Translations under genes and position numbers: made by a program
Source: Streptomyces rhizosphaerihabitans
GTDB lineage: Bacteria > Actinomycetota > Actinomycetes > Streptomycetales > Streptomycetaceae
DNA: 64,000 bases
Assembly: GCF_025399795.1 (NCBI RefSeq)
Contig: NZ_JAODTZ010000012.1
Span: 124,001-188,000 of the forward strand
Direction of reading: 5' to 3'
In this document: positions 8,333 through 16,954 of the stretch, in pieces
How the letters are laid out: every line of letters starts with the position of its first letter
How positions within the stretch are numbered: the first letter of the stretch is position 1
Notes under the pieces: generated by a model
Seen by the model: only the letters and a program-made list of their open reading frames with translations
The model's database searches: none
Told to the model about the DNA's origin: nothing

Positions 8333-9889
8333 GTGCACCGCATGGATCGAATGAACCGGATGGATCGCGTGGACTTCAAGCCGACCGTGTTCCCCCAGCT
8401 CACCCGGGGCGACATGGACGAGGCCGCCGACGCGTACGCCGCCGCGCCGTTGCTCAATTGTCTCCTTCGCGAACTGGCGGAGCCCACCGGGGAACCGGAC
8501 GTCCACCGGCTGCGCGCGAGCGGCCGGCTGCTGCGTGTGCGGGGGACGCGGCGCCCCTTCCGGCCCGAGGTGCACGCCGACGGGGCCTGGCATCGGCTCA
8601 CCCACCCGGAACTGGTCGCACTCGCCGCCGAGGAACTCCGCCGGTTCACCGGCGTGGTCGACTCCGGGCTGCCCGCGGAGATGACCGACAGCCGGGACGT
8701 CGTGGCGGCCCTCCTGCGGGCCCGCGCCCGCACGACGCCGCCCGAGGACCCGTACCTGCGCTCCGAACAGTCCCTGATCATGGGGCACCCGTACCACCCG
8801 GCGCCCAAGACCCGCGGCGGCGGCCCGGTCACCGACTGGCTGCCGTACGCCCCCGAGGCGCACACCCGCTTCCCGCTGGAGCTGCTCGCGGTGCGCGAGG
8901 ACGCGGTCGTCGAGGAGGGCGACACGACGGCGCTGGACGCGCTGGGCGAGGCCCCGCCCGGTTACCGGCTGCTGCCCGCCCACCCCTGGCAACTCCGCCT
9001 GACCGGCACCCGCCCGGCGATCCGGGACGCCTTCGCGGACGGCCGGCTCGTACGCCTCGGGCCCACCGGCCGCCCGTACTGGCCGACGGCGGCCGTCCGC
9101 ACGCTCTACGACCCCGAGGACGACCTGTTCGTCAAGTTCAGCCTCGATGTCCGCATCACCAACGACATCCGCCGGCTGTGGAAGCACGACCTGCTCAAGA
9201 TGCGCACCACCGACGCGGCGACCTCCGCCGCCTTCGCCGCGCGGCCGGGGCCCGCCGCCTGGCTGAGCGACCGCGGCTACCGCACCGCCGACTTCGCCTT
9301 CGAGGAACTCGCCGTCCTGGTCCGCGACGGACTGCGCGACCACCTCGTCCCCGGCGCGACCCCGCTGCTCGCCGCCGCCCTCGTGGAGGGCTTCGACGGC
9401 AGCCCGCTCGACAGGCTCACCGACCCCGCCGCCTGGTGGGCCGCGTACCTCCGCCAGGCGGTTCCCCCCGTGCTGGAGGCGTTCGCCCGCCACGGAGTCG
9501 TCGTCGAGGCCCATCTGCAGAACACGCTGGTGGCCGTGGACGGGGACGGCATGCCCGTCCAGGCCCTGTACCGGGACGCGGAAGGCGTGAAACTGCTGCC
9601 GGGGGTGACCCGCGCGGCCGGCTGGGAACGGCTCGTGTACTGCCTGGTCGTCAACCACCTCGCCGAGCTGGCCGCCCTCCTCGCCGAACGGTTCCCGGGC
9701 ACGGACCCCTGGCCCGCCGTACGGCAGGAGCTCCACCGCCACGGCTCGGACCACGGCCTCCCCGAGATCGCCGCGCTGCTCTCCTCGCCCACCCTCCCGG
9801 GCAAGACCAATCTGCTGCTCCGCTGGACGGACGCGGACGGCGCCGACGCGCGCTATGTGCCGCTGCCGAACCCGCTGGCCGACACGTGA
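8333..9889 (+). CDS. IucA/IucC-family NIS siderophore synthetase
   Basis: A 518-aa second NIS synthetase with the same landmarks: GHPYHPAPKTRGG, LPAHPWQLRL, KFSLDVRITNDIRRLWKHD, VVVEAHLQNTLV and YRDAEGVKL. The GTG at 8333 opens an odd leader of repeated Met-Asp-Arg codons (MHRMDRMNRMDRVDFK); the GTG at 8369 (VDFKPTVFPQL) is a plausible shorter start and would leave more promoter space. No exporter, decarboxylase, monooxygenase or siderophore receptor lies nearby, so the substrate amine must be supplied from elsewhere or the pathway is partial. I found no obvious IdeR/DmdR-type iron box in the 65-bp gap. Confidence 0.88.
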   Translation: MHRMDRMNRMDRVDFKPTVFPQLTRGDMDEAADAYAAAPLLNCLLRELAEPTGEPDVHRLRASGRLLRVRGTRRPFRPEVHADGAWHRLTHPELVALAAEELRRFTGVVDSGLPAEMTDSRDVVAALLRARARTTPPEDPYLRSEQSLIMGHPYHPAPKTRGGGPVTDWLPYAPEAHTRFPLELLAVREDAVVEEGDTTALDALGEAPPGYRLLPAHPWQLRLTGTRPAIRDAFADGRLVRLGPTGRPYWPTAAVRTLYDPEDDLFVKFSLDVRITNDIRRLWKHDLLKMRTTDAATSAAFAARPGPAAWLSDRGYRTADFAFEELAVLVRDGLRDHLVPGATPLLAAALVEGFDGSPLDRLTDPAAWWAAYLRQAVPPVLEAFARHGVVVEAHLQNTLVAVDGDGMPVQALYRDAEGVKLLPGVTRAAGWERLVYCLVVNHLAELAALLAERFPGTDPWPAVRQELHRHGSDHGLPEIAALLSSPTLPGKTNLLLRWTDADGADARYVPLPNPLADT

Positions 9890-9953
9890 CACCCAGCCCG
9901 GGGGTGACACCCACCGGCCGACGGGTGAGGCCCGGGGGCCGGTCGACCGGCTG

Positions 9954-11168
9954 TCACGCCACCGGGGCGTCGAAGTCGATCGGGTACTGGAACTGCCAGG
10001 CGTTCTTCTCGGGCTTCATCAACTTGAACATCATCGGCAGCAGCGCGTCGCGGATCACCCGCGCGACCGGGCCTGCGGCCTTGCGGGCGTTGGTGCGGGC
10101 GGTCTCCTTGATGATCCGCTCCACCCGGGGCCGGCGCAGCTCCTCGTAGCGGGCCAGCGCCTGGGGCAGGGGCAGGTCGCGCAGGCAGCGGGCGAGTTCG
10201 ACGGAGCTCTCCGCGGCGAGCGAGGCGCCCTGGCCGGAGCTGGAGGAGGGCGCGTGGGCCGCGTCTCCGGTGAGGACCATCCGGCCGCGGCTCCAGCGCA
10301 CCGACCGCGGCATGTTCTCGGTGCTGCCTGCGAAGAGCATCGCCTTCGGGTCGGTGGCCGCGAGCATCCGCTTCGCCGGGGTGGCGTCGCCCTCGCAGAC
10401 CTTCGCGAGGTGCCCCAGCCAGTAGGCGCCACCGCGCTCGCGCTGCTCGTTGACCGGGAGCGGCTGCGCCACCGGCAGGTTGATGAACCAGATGCCCGTG
10501 CCGTCGGCGAAGACCTGCCAGGCAAAGAAGCACCGCTTGCCGAAGGTCATGTGCATCATGCCGTCAGTGGGCGCGACACCGGCGTCGGCGACCATCGCGC
10601 CGAACCCGGCCGTGCCCGCGAACTGCGGCGCGGGGGCGGTCGGGTCGATCAGGCGGCGGACCGTGGAGCGCAGCCCGTCCGCGCCGATCAGCACGTCGGC
10701 GGTCGCCGTGCCGCCGTCCTCGAAGCGCGCGGTGACACCGTCGGCGTCCTCGCTCGCGTCGACGATGCGCTTGCCGTGGACGGTGGTCACGCCCCGCTCC
10801 TCGGCCGCCTCACGCAAGGTGCGAAACAGCTCAGCGCGGATCACGAAGCGCGTCGGGTCGATATCGGGCAGCGTGCCGAACTCGGCCAGCTTCTTGCCGT
10901 TCCAGCTCTGCAGCACGATGCCGTTCATCTCGGTGCTGACCGCGCGGATCGCGTCGCCCACGCCGATCGCGTCGAACGCCTGGAATCCGTTCGGCGCCAG
11001 GCCCATGCCGCCGCCGACCTCGTCGGCCGGGCCGTCGTACGCCTCGAAGATCGTCGCCTCGACGCCCGCCCGCTGCAGTGCCATCGCGGTCACGGTACCG
11101 GCGATACCGCCACCGATGACCAGTGCGGAGCGAACCTTGCCGTTCGTCGTGCCAGTCGAGTTCGTCAT
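9954..11168 (-). CDS. FAD-dependent monooxygenase (PHBH-fold)
   Basis: A 404-aa group A flavin monooxygenase. The Rossmann GxGxxG is at about 19-24 (IGGGIAGTVTA), the NADPH/FAD DG motif is in LIGADGLRSTVRRL and the second FAD motif in LTGDAAHAPSSSSGQGASLAAES. Enzymes of this type hydroxylate aromatic or polycyclic substrates, or inactivate drugs such as tetracyclines and rifamycins; the substrate is not readable. It diverges from a PadR regulator across a 64-bp gap with a strong palindrome, so it is probably induced by its own substrate through that regulator. Confidence 0.9.
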   Translation of the reverse strand: MTNSTGTTNGKVRSALVIGGGIAGTVTAMALQRAGVEATIFEAYDGPADEVGGGMGLAPNGFQAFDAIGVGDAIRAVSTEMNGIVLQSWNGKKLAEFGTLPDIDPTRFVIRAELFRTLREAAEERGVTTVHGKRIVDASEDADGVTARFEDGGTATADVLIGADGLRSTVRRLIDPTAPAPQFAGTAGFGAMVADAGVAPTDGMMHMTFGKRCFFAWQVFADGTGIWFINLPVAQPLPVNEQRERGGAYWLGHLAKVCEGDATPAKRMLAATDPKAMLFAGSTENMPRSVRWSRGRMVLTGDAAHAPSSSSGQGASLAAESSVELARCLRDLPLPQALARYEELRRPRVERIIKETARTNARKAAGPVARVIRDALLPMMFKLMKPEKNAWQFQYPIDFDAPVA

Positions 11169-11175
11169 GAATGGA

Positions 11176-11210
11176 TAGTTGCACTGTGACTAGTCTCTAG
11201 TCAACTAGTT
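11176..11210. promoter_or_regulatory. nested palindromes, likely PadR operator
   Basis: A perfect 7-bp inverted repeat, TGACTAG-TCT-CTAGTCA (11187-11203), sits inside a wider pair, TAGTTG (11176-11181) and CAACTA (11202-11207), and overlaps the small palindrome AACTAGTT (11203-11210). It fills the gap between the divergent monooxygenase and PadR genes, 8 bp from the monooxygenase start, and is the obvious site for the PadR protein. Confidence 0.8.
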
Positions 11211-11232
11211 CGGCCGTGGGTAGCATCGAGCC

Positions 11233-11838
11233 ATGAGCACTGCGCCCCGGAGTTCCCCCCTCGCCCTGACCGTCCTGGCCCTGCTGCACTACAAGCCACT
11301 GCATCCCTACGGCGTCCAACGTCTGCTGAAGGAATGGGGCAAGGACCAGGTCGTCAACGTCGGCCAGCGGGCCGGCCTGTACCGGACCATGGACCGCCTG
11401 CTCGCCGCCGGGCTGATCGCCGTCCGCGAGACGGGCCGGGACGCGCAGTACCCGGAGCGCACGGTCTACGAGGTCACCGACGCGGGCAGCGAGACGGCGC
11501 ACCGCTGGCTCGACGAGATGCTCTCCACACCGAAGCAGGAGTTCCCGGAGTTTCCCGCCGCGCTGTCGCTGCTCATGATGCTGACGCCGGAGGCGCTGCG
11601 GGACGCGCTCGGCCGCCGCGCCGAGGCCTTGGAGGCGGCGCTCGCCCGACACGAGGCGGACCTCGCCCGGGAGGCGGAGAGCGGGCTGCCGCGGATCGCG
11701 ACGCTGGAGTTGGGGTACATGCGCACGATGACGGCGGCGGAACTGGCGTGGGTCCGGGGCGTGCTGGCCGACTTCGCGGACGGACGCCTGGCCTGGTCAC
11801 CCGAGGAACTGCTCGCACACGCGGGCGATGACGGGTGA
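11233..11838 (+). CDS. PadR-family transcriptional regulator
   Basis: A 201-aa PadR regulator: winged helix at about 10-95 (LTVLALLHYKPLHPYGVQRLLKEW, then GLYRTMDRLLAAGLI) and a C-terminal coiled helical domain (Vir_Act_alpha_C-like) for dimerisation. PadR proteins usually repress a neighbouring detoxification gene until a phenolic or drug ligand binds. The divergent FAD monooxygenase is the natural target, through the palindrome at 11176-11210. The ATG at 11233 directly follows the gap. Confidence 0.88.
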   Translation: MSTAPRSSPLALTVLALLHYKPLHPYGVQRLLKEWGKDQVVNVGQRAGLYRTMDRLLAAGLIAVRETGRDAQYPERTVYEVTDAGSETAHRWLDEMLSTPKQEFPEFPAALSLLMMLTPEALRDALGRRAEALEAALARHEADLAREAESGLPRIATLELGYMRTMTAAELAWVRGVLADFADGRLAWSPEELLAHAGDDG

Positions 11839-12053
11839 TCACCCGGACGGCTGGGCAGCGCCGGGCTGTAGCAGTGCGCAGCCGGTGCCGGTGCCGGTGC
11901 CGGTGCCGTGCAGTCCTGCGCCCACCGCCCCTGTCCGCGCCGCACGGCCCAGGCGCCGTAGATGATTCACCGTCATCAGCGTCCATGGACGTGTGGCGAA
12001 GCTCGGGGTCCACGGCCCGGGCGGGGCCTGTGCAGCGTGCCGTGGACGTGGTG

Positions 12054-12263
12054 TCAGTCGGCGGTGAGGTCGCCGGGCGCGATCAGGCCTGTCTCGTAGG
12101 CGAGAACGACGGCCTGGGCGCGGTCGCGGAAGGCGAGATTGGCGAAGATCCGGGCGACGCGGGTCTTCACGGTGGACTCGGTGAGGGTGAGAGCCGTGGC
12201 GAGCTCGGTGTTCGACAGGTCCCGGCCCATCAGGGCCGGCACCTCGAGTTCACGGGGGTCAGC
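12054..12263 (-). pseudogene. tail of a LuxR-type (NarL) response regulator, frameshifted
   Basis: The last 65 or so residues read as a LuxR helix-turn-helix: [20 protein letters not shown], then LTESTVKTRVARIFANL and RDRAQAVVLAYETGLI. Just upstream, in the next frame, the usual linker HRDLAPLTP appears; the two join if one C is added to the C-run near 12256-12260. So a single-base deletion split this gene, and the whole receiver domain is missing. The upstream sequence belongs to an unrelated gene fragment. Confidence 0.75.
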
Positions 12264-12611
12264 GGAGCCAGGTCGCGGTGGATCGCGGGTGTGCGGGCCG
12301 CGGCCGCCGCAGCACCGGGGTTGTGTGCCGTGTCGGTCCGGCCGGCGCTGTGGGTCGTCGCGTAGCCGATGTCGGCCGTGCACCAGTACACGTCGGTCTC
12401 GGGCTTGAGGTCGAAGACGGCGTTGTGCGTGTACGAGGCCTGTGTGAGGTAGCCGCCCGAGGTGTGCAGGATGCCCTTCGGCTTCCCGGTGGTCCCGGAC
12501 GTGTAGAGGATGAACAGCGGGTGCTCGGCGTCGAAGGCCTCCGGTGTGTGCTCGGCCGACTGCCGTCCGACGATGTCGTGCCACCACACGTCGCGGCCCT
12601 CGGTCCACATG
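12260..12611 (-). pseudogene. acs: internal fragment of acetyl-CoA synthetase
   Basis: About 95 residues match the middle of acetyl-CoA synthetase: [12 protein letters not shown], the AMP-binding P-loop [15 protein letters not shown] and [25 protein letters not shown]. The N-terminal third and everything after TADIG are gone. It is joined at 12605-12611 to a recombinase fragment on the opposite strand and at its other end to the LuxR tail, so it cannot make an enzyme. Confidence 0.85.
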
Positions 12612-12857
12612 CTGCGGCATACCTACGCCTCGATCATGCTGGAGGCGGGAGAGTCCGTGGTGACCGTGGCACGGTGGCTCGGGCACTCTTCGCCCGCGAT
12701 CACCCTCGGTTACTATGCTCACTTCATGCCGGAGACCGGCAGCAAGGACCGGACGGCCATTGCTTCCGGCCTGTTGGGGAGGCAGGGGGATCTGCATGCC
12801 GGTCGAAACTCCCCAGATTCTCCCCAGGGCTGGCGACGGGAAAATCCTGCTGTTTGA
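12606..12857 (+). pseudogene. C-terminal fragment of a tyrosine recombinase (phage/ICE integrase)
   Basis: The frame reads [18 protein letters not shown], then VARWLGHSSPAITLGYYAHF. This is the catalytic end of a tyrosine integrase with the HxxR box, the LGHSS histidine box and the nucleophile tyrosine in GYYAHF. The Arg box I and all N-terminal domains are missing, so the protein is dead. It marks a former integrative element; no tRNA or att repeat is recognisable beside it. Confidence 0.85.
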
Positions 12858-12906
12858 CACCTCCGGAGTCGACCATGGATTGCAAGGTTGAAGGGGTTGG
12901 TGGCCT

Positions 12907-13827
12907 GTGAAAATGCTGAAAGAGGTCGCCGCAATCCGCTATGTCGCACCCCTGCACTCCGGCGGCTCAGTGCCCGGGGTCGTCGAGGCCGACGACCTGG
13001 GGACCTACGTCGTGAAGTTCACCGGTGCCGCCCAGGGCCACAAGGCGCTGGTCGCCGAGATCGTCGTCGGTGAGCTGGCCCGCGCCCTCGGGCTGCGGTT
13101 CCCCGAACTGGTCCTCGTCCACTTCGACCCGGCCGTCGGCGGGCACGAGCCCCACCAGGAGGTCCAGGACCTGCTGCGGGCCAGCGCCGGGCTCAACCTC
13201 GGCATGGACTATCTGCCGGGCGCGAAGGATTTCACCCCGGAGATCGCGAGGACCTTCCCCGTCGACCCGCTGGAGGCGGGCCGGGTGATCTGGCTGGACG
13301 CCCTCACGGTCAACGTGGACCGCACGGTGCACAGCTCGAACCTGATGGTCTGGCCCACCCTCGGCATTGCGCCGCCCCGGCTCTGGCTGATCGACCACGG
13401 CGCCGCCCTCGTCTTCCACCACCGCTGGGACGCCTCGTCGCCGGAGAAGGCGTACGACTTCCGGCGCCACGCGCTCGGCGGCCACCACCCGGACACCCGC
13501 GCGGCCGACGCCGAACTCGCGCCCCGGGTGACCGAGGATCTGCTGCGCGCGGTGCTGGCCGAGGTGCCCGACGCCTGGCTCACGGACGAGCCCGGCTTCG
13601 CGAGCCCCGACGCGGTCCGTGAGGCGTACGTCGGCTATCTCCTCGCCCGGGTCCGGGCCTCCGCCGCCTGGCTCCCCACGGACTTCCCGACCCGGGAGCA
13701 GCTCGCCGCCGAGGACGCCGACCGCGCGGAGCGCACTCAGCGCGGGCGGCCGGACTGGCTCAAACGGGTGCCTGACCTGCACGGCAAACCGGCGGCTGAA
13801 CAGGATTGGTCGGTGCATCTCGGATGA
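12907..13827 (+). CDS. HipA-like kinase family protein
   Basis: A 306-aa protein of the actinobacterial HipA-like (HipA_2) kinase group. Visible pieces are the N-terminal glycine-rich strand (GGSVPGVVEADDLGTYVVKF, with the likely ATP-binding lysine), GLNLGMDYLPG, the catalytic-loop-like NVDRTVHSSNLMVW and the metal-binding-like WLIDHGAALVFHH. It may phosphorylate a protein or small molecule; unlike HipA of toxin-antitoxin systems it has no HipB-type antitoxin beside it. The GTG at 12907 follows GAAGGGG; an ATG at 12913 is the alternative. Its stop overlaps the start of the SelW-like gene. Confidence 0.8.
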   Translation: MKMLKEVAAIRYVAPLHSGGSVPGVVEADDLGTYVVKFTGAAQGHKALVAEIVVGELARALGLRFPELVLVHFDPAVGGHEPHQEVQDLLRASAGLNLGMDYLPGAKDFTPEIARTFPVDPLEAGRVIWLDALTVNVDRTVHSSNLMVWPTLGIAPPRLWLIDHGAALVFHHRWDASSPEKAYDFRRHALGGHHPDTRAADAELAPRVTEDLLRAVLAEVPDAWLTDEPGFASPDAVREAYVGYLLARVRASAAWLPTDFPTREQLAAEDADRAERTQRGRPDWLKRVPDLHGKPAAEQDWSVHLG

Positions 13828-14108
13828 CGGACGTCCAGCGGGTCCAGATCGAGTACTGCACCCAGTGCCGCTGGCTGCCCCGCGCGGCCTGGCTGGCCCA
13901 GGAACTGCTCACCACCTTCGAGACGGAGCTCGACGAGCTGTCCCTGAAGCCCGGTACCGGTGGCGTCTTCGTCGTCCGGGTCAACGACGAGGTGATCTGG
14001 GACCGCCGTGAGCAGGGCTTTCCCGAGCCCACGGCGGTCAAGCGCCTGGTACGCGACCGAGTGGCCCCGGAGAGATCCCTGGGCCACTCGGACGGACCGG
14101 CGGACTGA
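13824..14108 (+). CDS. SelT/SelW/SelH (Rdx) family protein
   Basis: A 94-aa thioredoxin-like Rdx protein. The redox motif CTQC is at residues 12-15 (IEYCTQCRWLPRAAW), with cysteine in place of the selenocysteine of animal SelW, and the GTGGVFVVRVNDEVIWDR segment is the family's second landmark. It probably exchanges electrons with protein thiols. The ATG at 13824 overlaps the kinase stop (ATGA), so the two are translationally coupled. The last 15 residues are extra and may be unstructured. Confidence 0.88.
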   Translation: MTDVQRVQIEYCTQCRWLPRAAWLAQELLTTFETELDELSLKPGTGGVFVVRVNDEVIWDRREQGFPEPTAVKRLVRDRVAPERSLGHSDGPAD

Positions 14109-14207
14109 CACCTGACGGACTGGCGGACCGGTGCCGAAAGCGCCGACGGACCGAGGCTGGATGCACCGGCCGGGCGGGACGGGGCCGTCGGGTCGGCCGT
14201 TGCCGGG

Positions 14208-15842
14208 TCAGCCGGTCAGCTGCTCGTACGCGGGCAGCGTCAGGAAGTCCGCGTAGTCCTCGTCCAGCGCGACCTTCAGGAGCAGGTCGTGCGCCTGCTG
14301 CCAGCGGCCGGCCGCGAAGGCCTCCTCACCGATCTCGGCGCGGATGTCCGCGAGTTCCCGCGCGGCGATCTCACGGGTCAGCTCCGGGGTGGCCGCCACG
14401 GTCCGGCCGTCGTGCTCGAAGACGACACCGGCGTTGATCCACTGCCAGATCTGCGAGCGCGAGATCTCGGCGGTGGCGGCGTCCTCCATGAGGTTGAAGA
14501 TCGCGACCGCGCCCAGGCCGCGCAGCCAGGCCTCGATGTAACGGATGCCGACCTGCACGGCGTTGACCAGACCGTCGTACGTCGGCCGGGCGTCGAGCGA
14601 GTCGACGGCGATGAGGTCGCCGGGCGCGACCGACACGTCCTCGCGCAGCCGTTCCTTCTGGTTCGGCCGGTCGCCGAGGACGGCGTCGAAGGAGGCCATC
14701 GCGATCGGGACGAGGTCGGGGTGGGCCACCCACGAGCCGTCGAAGCCGTCGCCCGCCTCACGGTCCTTGTCGGCCTTGACCTTCTCGAAGGCGACCTTGT
14801 TGACCTCCTCGTCGCGCCGCGAGGGGATGAACGCGGCCATGCCGCCGATCGCGTGCGCGCCGCGCTTGTGGCAGGTGCGGACGAGGAGTTCGGTGTACGC
14901 CCGCATGAACGGGGCCGTCATCGTCACCGCGTTGCGGTCCGGCAGGACGAACTTGGTGCCGCCGTCACGGAAGTTCTTGACGATGGAGAACAGATAGTCC
15001 CAGCGTCCGGCGTTCAACCCGGCCGCGTGGTCACGGAGTTCGTAGAGGATCTCGTCCATTTCGTACGCGGCCGTGATCGTCTCGATCAGGACGGTCGCGC
15101 GGACCGTGCCCTGCGGGATGCCGACGTGGTCCTGCGCGAAGACGAACACGTCGTTCCACAGGCGGGCTTCGAGGTGGGACTCCGTCTTCGGCAGGTAGAA
15201 GTACGGGCCCTTGCCGAGGTCGAGCAGACGCTGGGCGTTGTGGAAGAAGTACAGGCCGAAGTCGACCAGCGCGCCGGGCACGGGCGTGCCGTCGGCGGCG
15301 ACGAGGTGACGCTCGTTCAGATGCCAGCCGCGCGGGCGCATCACGACGGTCGCGAGCTCCTCGTCCGGCTTGAGGGCGTACGACTTGCCGGACGCCGGGT
15401 CGGTGAAGTCGATGCGGCGGGCGTACGCGTCGGTCAGGTTCAGCTGACCCGTGACCACGTTCTCCCAGGTGGGCGCCGAGGCGTCCTCGAAGTCCGCGAG
15501 CCAGACCCTGGCGCCCGAGTTGAGGGCGTTGATGGTCATCTTGCGGTCGGTGGGTCCGGTGATCTCGACCCGGCGGTCGTTCAGCGCGGCCGGAGCGGGG
15601 GCCACCCTCCAGGAGTCGTCCGCGCGGATCGCGGCGGTCTCCGGGAGGAAGTCGAGCGTGGAGGTGCGGGCGATCTCGGCGCGGCGCTCCGCGCGGCGGG
15701 CGAGGAGCTCGTCACGCCGGGGCGTGAACCGCCGGTGCAGCTCGGCCACGAAGGCGAGGGCCGCGTCGGTGAGGACCTCCTCCTGCCGGGGCAGGGGCTC
15801 GGCGTCGACGATGGCCAGCGAGGACGGCGCTGGTGCGGACAT
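14208..15842 (-). CDS. aceB: malate synthase A
   Basis: A 544-aa malate synthase that condenses glyoxylate with acetyl-CoA to malate. Visible landmarks are [32 protein letters not shown], the catalytic region [34 protein letters not shown] and the conserved [37 protein letters not shown] stretch (14450-14560). Length matches the A isoform. Its location next to the allantoin genes, and a shared operator upstream (16053-16085), show that it serves to assimilate glyoxylate from ureides; the glyoxylate shunt may use it too. Confidence 0.95.
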   Translation of the reverse strand: MSAPAPSSLAIVDAEPLPRQEEVLTDAALAFVAELHRRFTPRRDELLARRAERRAEIARTSTLDFLPETAAIRADDSWRVAPAPAALNDRRVEITGPTDRKMTINALNSGARVWLADFEDASAPTWENVVTGQLNLTDAYARRIDFTDPASGKSYALKPDEELATVVMRPRGWHLNERHLVAADGTPVPGALVDFGLYFFHNAQRLLDLGKGPYFYLPKTESHLEARLWNDVFVFAQDHVGIPQGTVRATVLIETITAAYEMDEILYELRDHAAGLNAGRWDYLFSIVKNFRDGGTKFVLPDRNAVTMTAPFMRAYTELLVRTCHKRGAHAIGGMAAFIPSRRDEEVNKVAFEKVKADKDREAGDGFDGSWVAHPDLVPIAMASFDAVLGDRPNQKERLREDVSVAPGDLIAVDSLDARPTYDGLVNAVQVGIRYIEAWLRGLGAVAIFNLMEDAATAEISRSQIWQWINAGVVFEHDGRTVAATPELTREIAARELADIRAEIGEEAFAAGRWQQAHDLLLKVALDEDYADFLTLPAYEQLTG

Positions 15843-15861
15843 GAGCTGTCACTTCCTTCAG

Positions 15862-15936
15862 CGAGCTACGTGCGGGCGAGCTACGTACGGACGAACCGCG
15901 TGCCGACGAACCGCGTGCGGGCGATCCGCACACGGG
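15862..15936. repeat. five 15-bp tandem repeats in the malate synthase leader
   Basis: Five degenerate 15-bp units run head to tail (first unit CGAGCTACGTGCGGG, last CGATCCGCACACGGG). They lie 20 bp upstream of the malate synthase start, between it and the operator at 16053-16085, so they would be transcribed in the 5' leader. A copy-number change would alter leader length without touching the coding sequence. Confidence 0.8.
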
Positions 15937-16052
15937 TCATGCGAGCGAACCATGGGCGGCGTCACCGCGCCTGGCACCCGGTGCCGTGGCGCGCGGGGAC
16001 GGCGCCGGGCGCCCTCGACACGACGGGGCGCTTCTGAGCAGTGGATACTAAT

Positions 16053-16085
16053 TTCCTCATGGTGGAAGTTCAATGGTTTGTTGAT
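16053..16085 (-). promoter_or_regulatory. bipartite palindromic operator upstream of malate synthase (AllR-type)
   Basis: Read in the gene's direction, it is ATCAA-N7-TTGAA, one base, then TTCC-N7-GGAA (plus-strand positions 16069-16085 and 16053-16067). The same two-part arrangement is found upstream of the allantoinase gene at 22913-22944. The shared site and the pathway logic suggest binding of the IclR-type regulator encoded at 21837. It lies about 210 bp upstream of the start codon. Confidence 0.75.
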
Positions 16086-16133
16086 GTCGAGATTCTCCGG
16101 GCCGACAGAAGGTGGCGCTCGGTGCCACCCCGC

Positions 16134-16733
16134 TCACTCAAGGTGGACCAGGTCGGCCTCCGTGTCGATGTCGTACGCCCGCGCCACGTCCCCGCACTCG
16201 ACGAGGGTGACCGTGTCCTCGTGGGCCTTCAGATAGGCGCGCGCCCCCCGGTCGCCCGTGGCGGTCGCCGCGATCCCGGCCCAGTGGCCGGCCCCGAAGA
16301 GCACCGGATGTCCGCGTTCCCCGTCGTAGGCCGCCGCGGCGAGCGTCAGCGGCGAGGCGTACGCGGCGAGCACCCGGGCCACCGCTTCCCGGCCGATCCC
16401 CGGCTGGTCGACCAGTGACACCAGCGCGGCCCGCGCCCCCGAGTCCGCCAGCGAGTCGAGCCCCGCCCGCAGCGAGGACCCCATGCCCTCCTCCCACCGC
16501 GGGTTGTCCACGAGCACGCACCCGGACAGCGACGCCTGCTCGTGTACGGCGTCGGCCCCCGCACCGAGGACGACATGGACGCGGGCGCAGCCGCCGGCGC
16601 GCAGCACCCCGACCGCGTGTTCGACGAGGGGCCGTCCCCGGTGGGGCAGGAGCGCCTTGGGCCGTCCCCCGAGGCGCCGGCCGCCACCGGCCGCCAGCAA
16701 CAGCCCGGCCACCTCGTCCTTGTTCTCCGTCAT
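16134..16733 (-). CDS. MobA-like nucleotidyltransferase (MocA/molybdenum cofactor type)
   Basis: A 199-aa NTP-transferase of the MobA/MocA kind. The NTP-binding loop GLLLAAGGGRRLGGRPKALL is near residue 9, followed by the Asp-containing LVSLVDQPGI and the GHPVLFG segment. Such enzymes attach CMP or GMP to molybdopterin, for example for xanthine dehydrogenase. That role fits the neighbourhood, because xanthine dehydrogenase produces the urate that leads to allantoin. Related sugar or alcohol nucleotidyltransferases cannot be excluded. The start at 16733 has AGGGG immediately upstream. Confidence 0.85.
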   Translation of the reverse strand: MTENKDEVAGLLLAAGGGRRLGGRPKALLPHRGRPLVEHAVGVLRAGGCARVHVVLGAGADAVHEQASLSGCVLVDNPRWEEGMGSSLRAGLDSLADSGARAALVSLVDQPGIGREAVARVLAAYASPLTLAAAAYDGERGHPVLFGAGHWAGIAATATGDRGARAYLKAHEDTVTLVECGDVARAYDIDTEADLVHLE

Positions 16734-16954
16734 GTCCCCTGCATACCCGACCGGGCCGGAGCGCGCCCCGCAACCCGGGCCGTCACCTCGGTTTCCTGGG
16801 GCTGAATTTCGGTCCGGGCAGTGGCGCCCGGCGCACCGGGTGGCGTTTACTGGCCCGCGTCCCCCGGCGCCCGACCACCGCCACGGGGAGTTCGGGCCGA
16901 CTTGAGGCCGCCATGAGAGGGACCGACGCAGAACGGCGCGCGAGGGGGAGAGCT

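Noticed and set aside
12054-12860. A 268-residue LuxR protein
   Set aside because: Only the last 65 residues are LuxR-like; the rest is an out-of-frame reading of the acs and integrase fragments.
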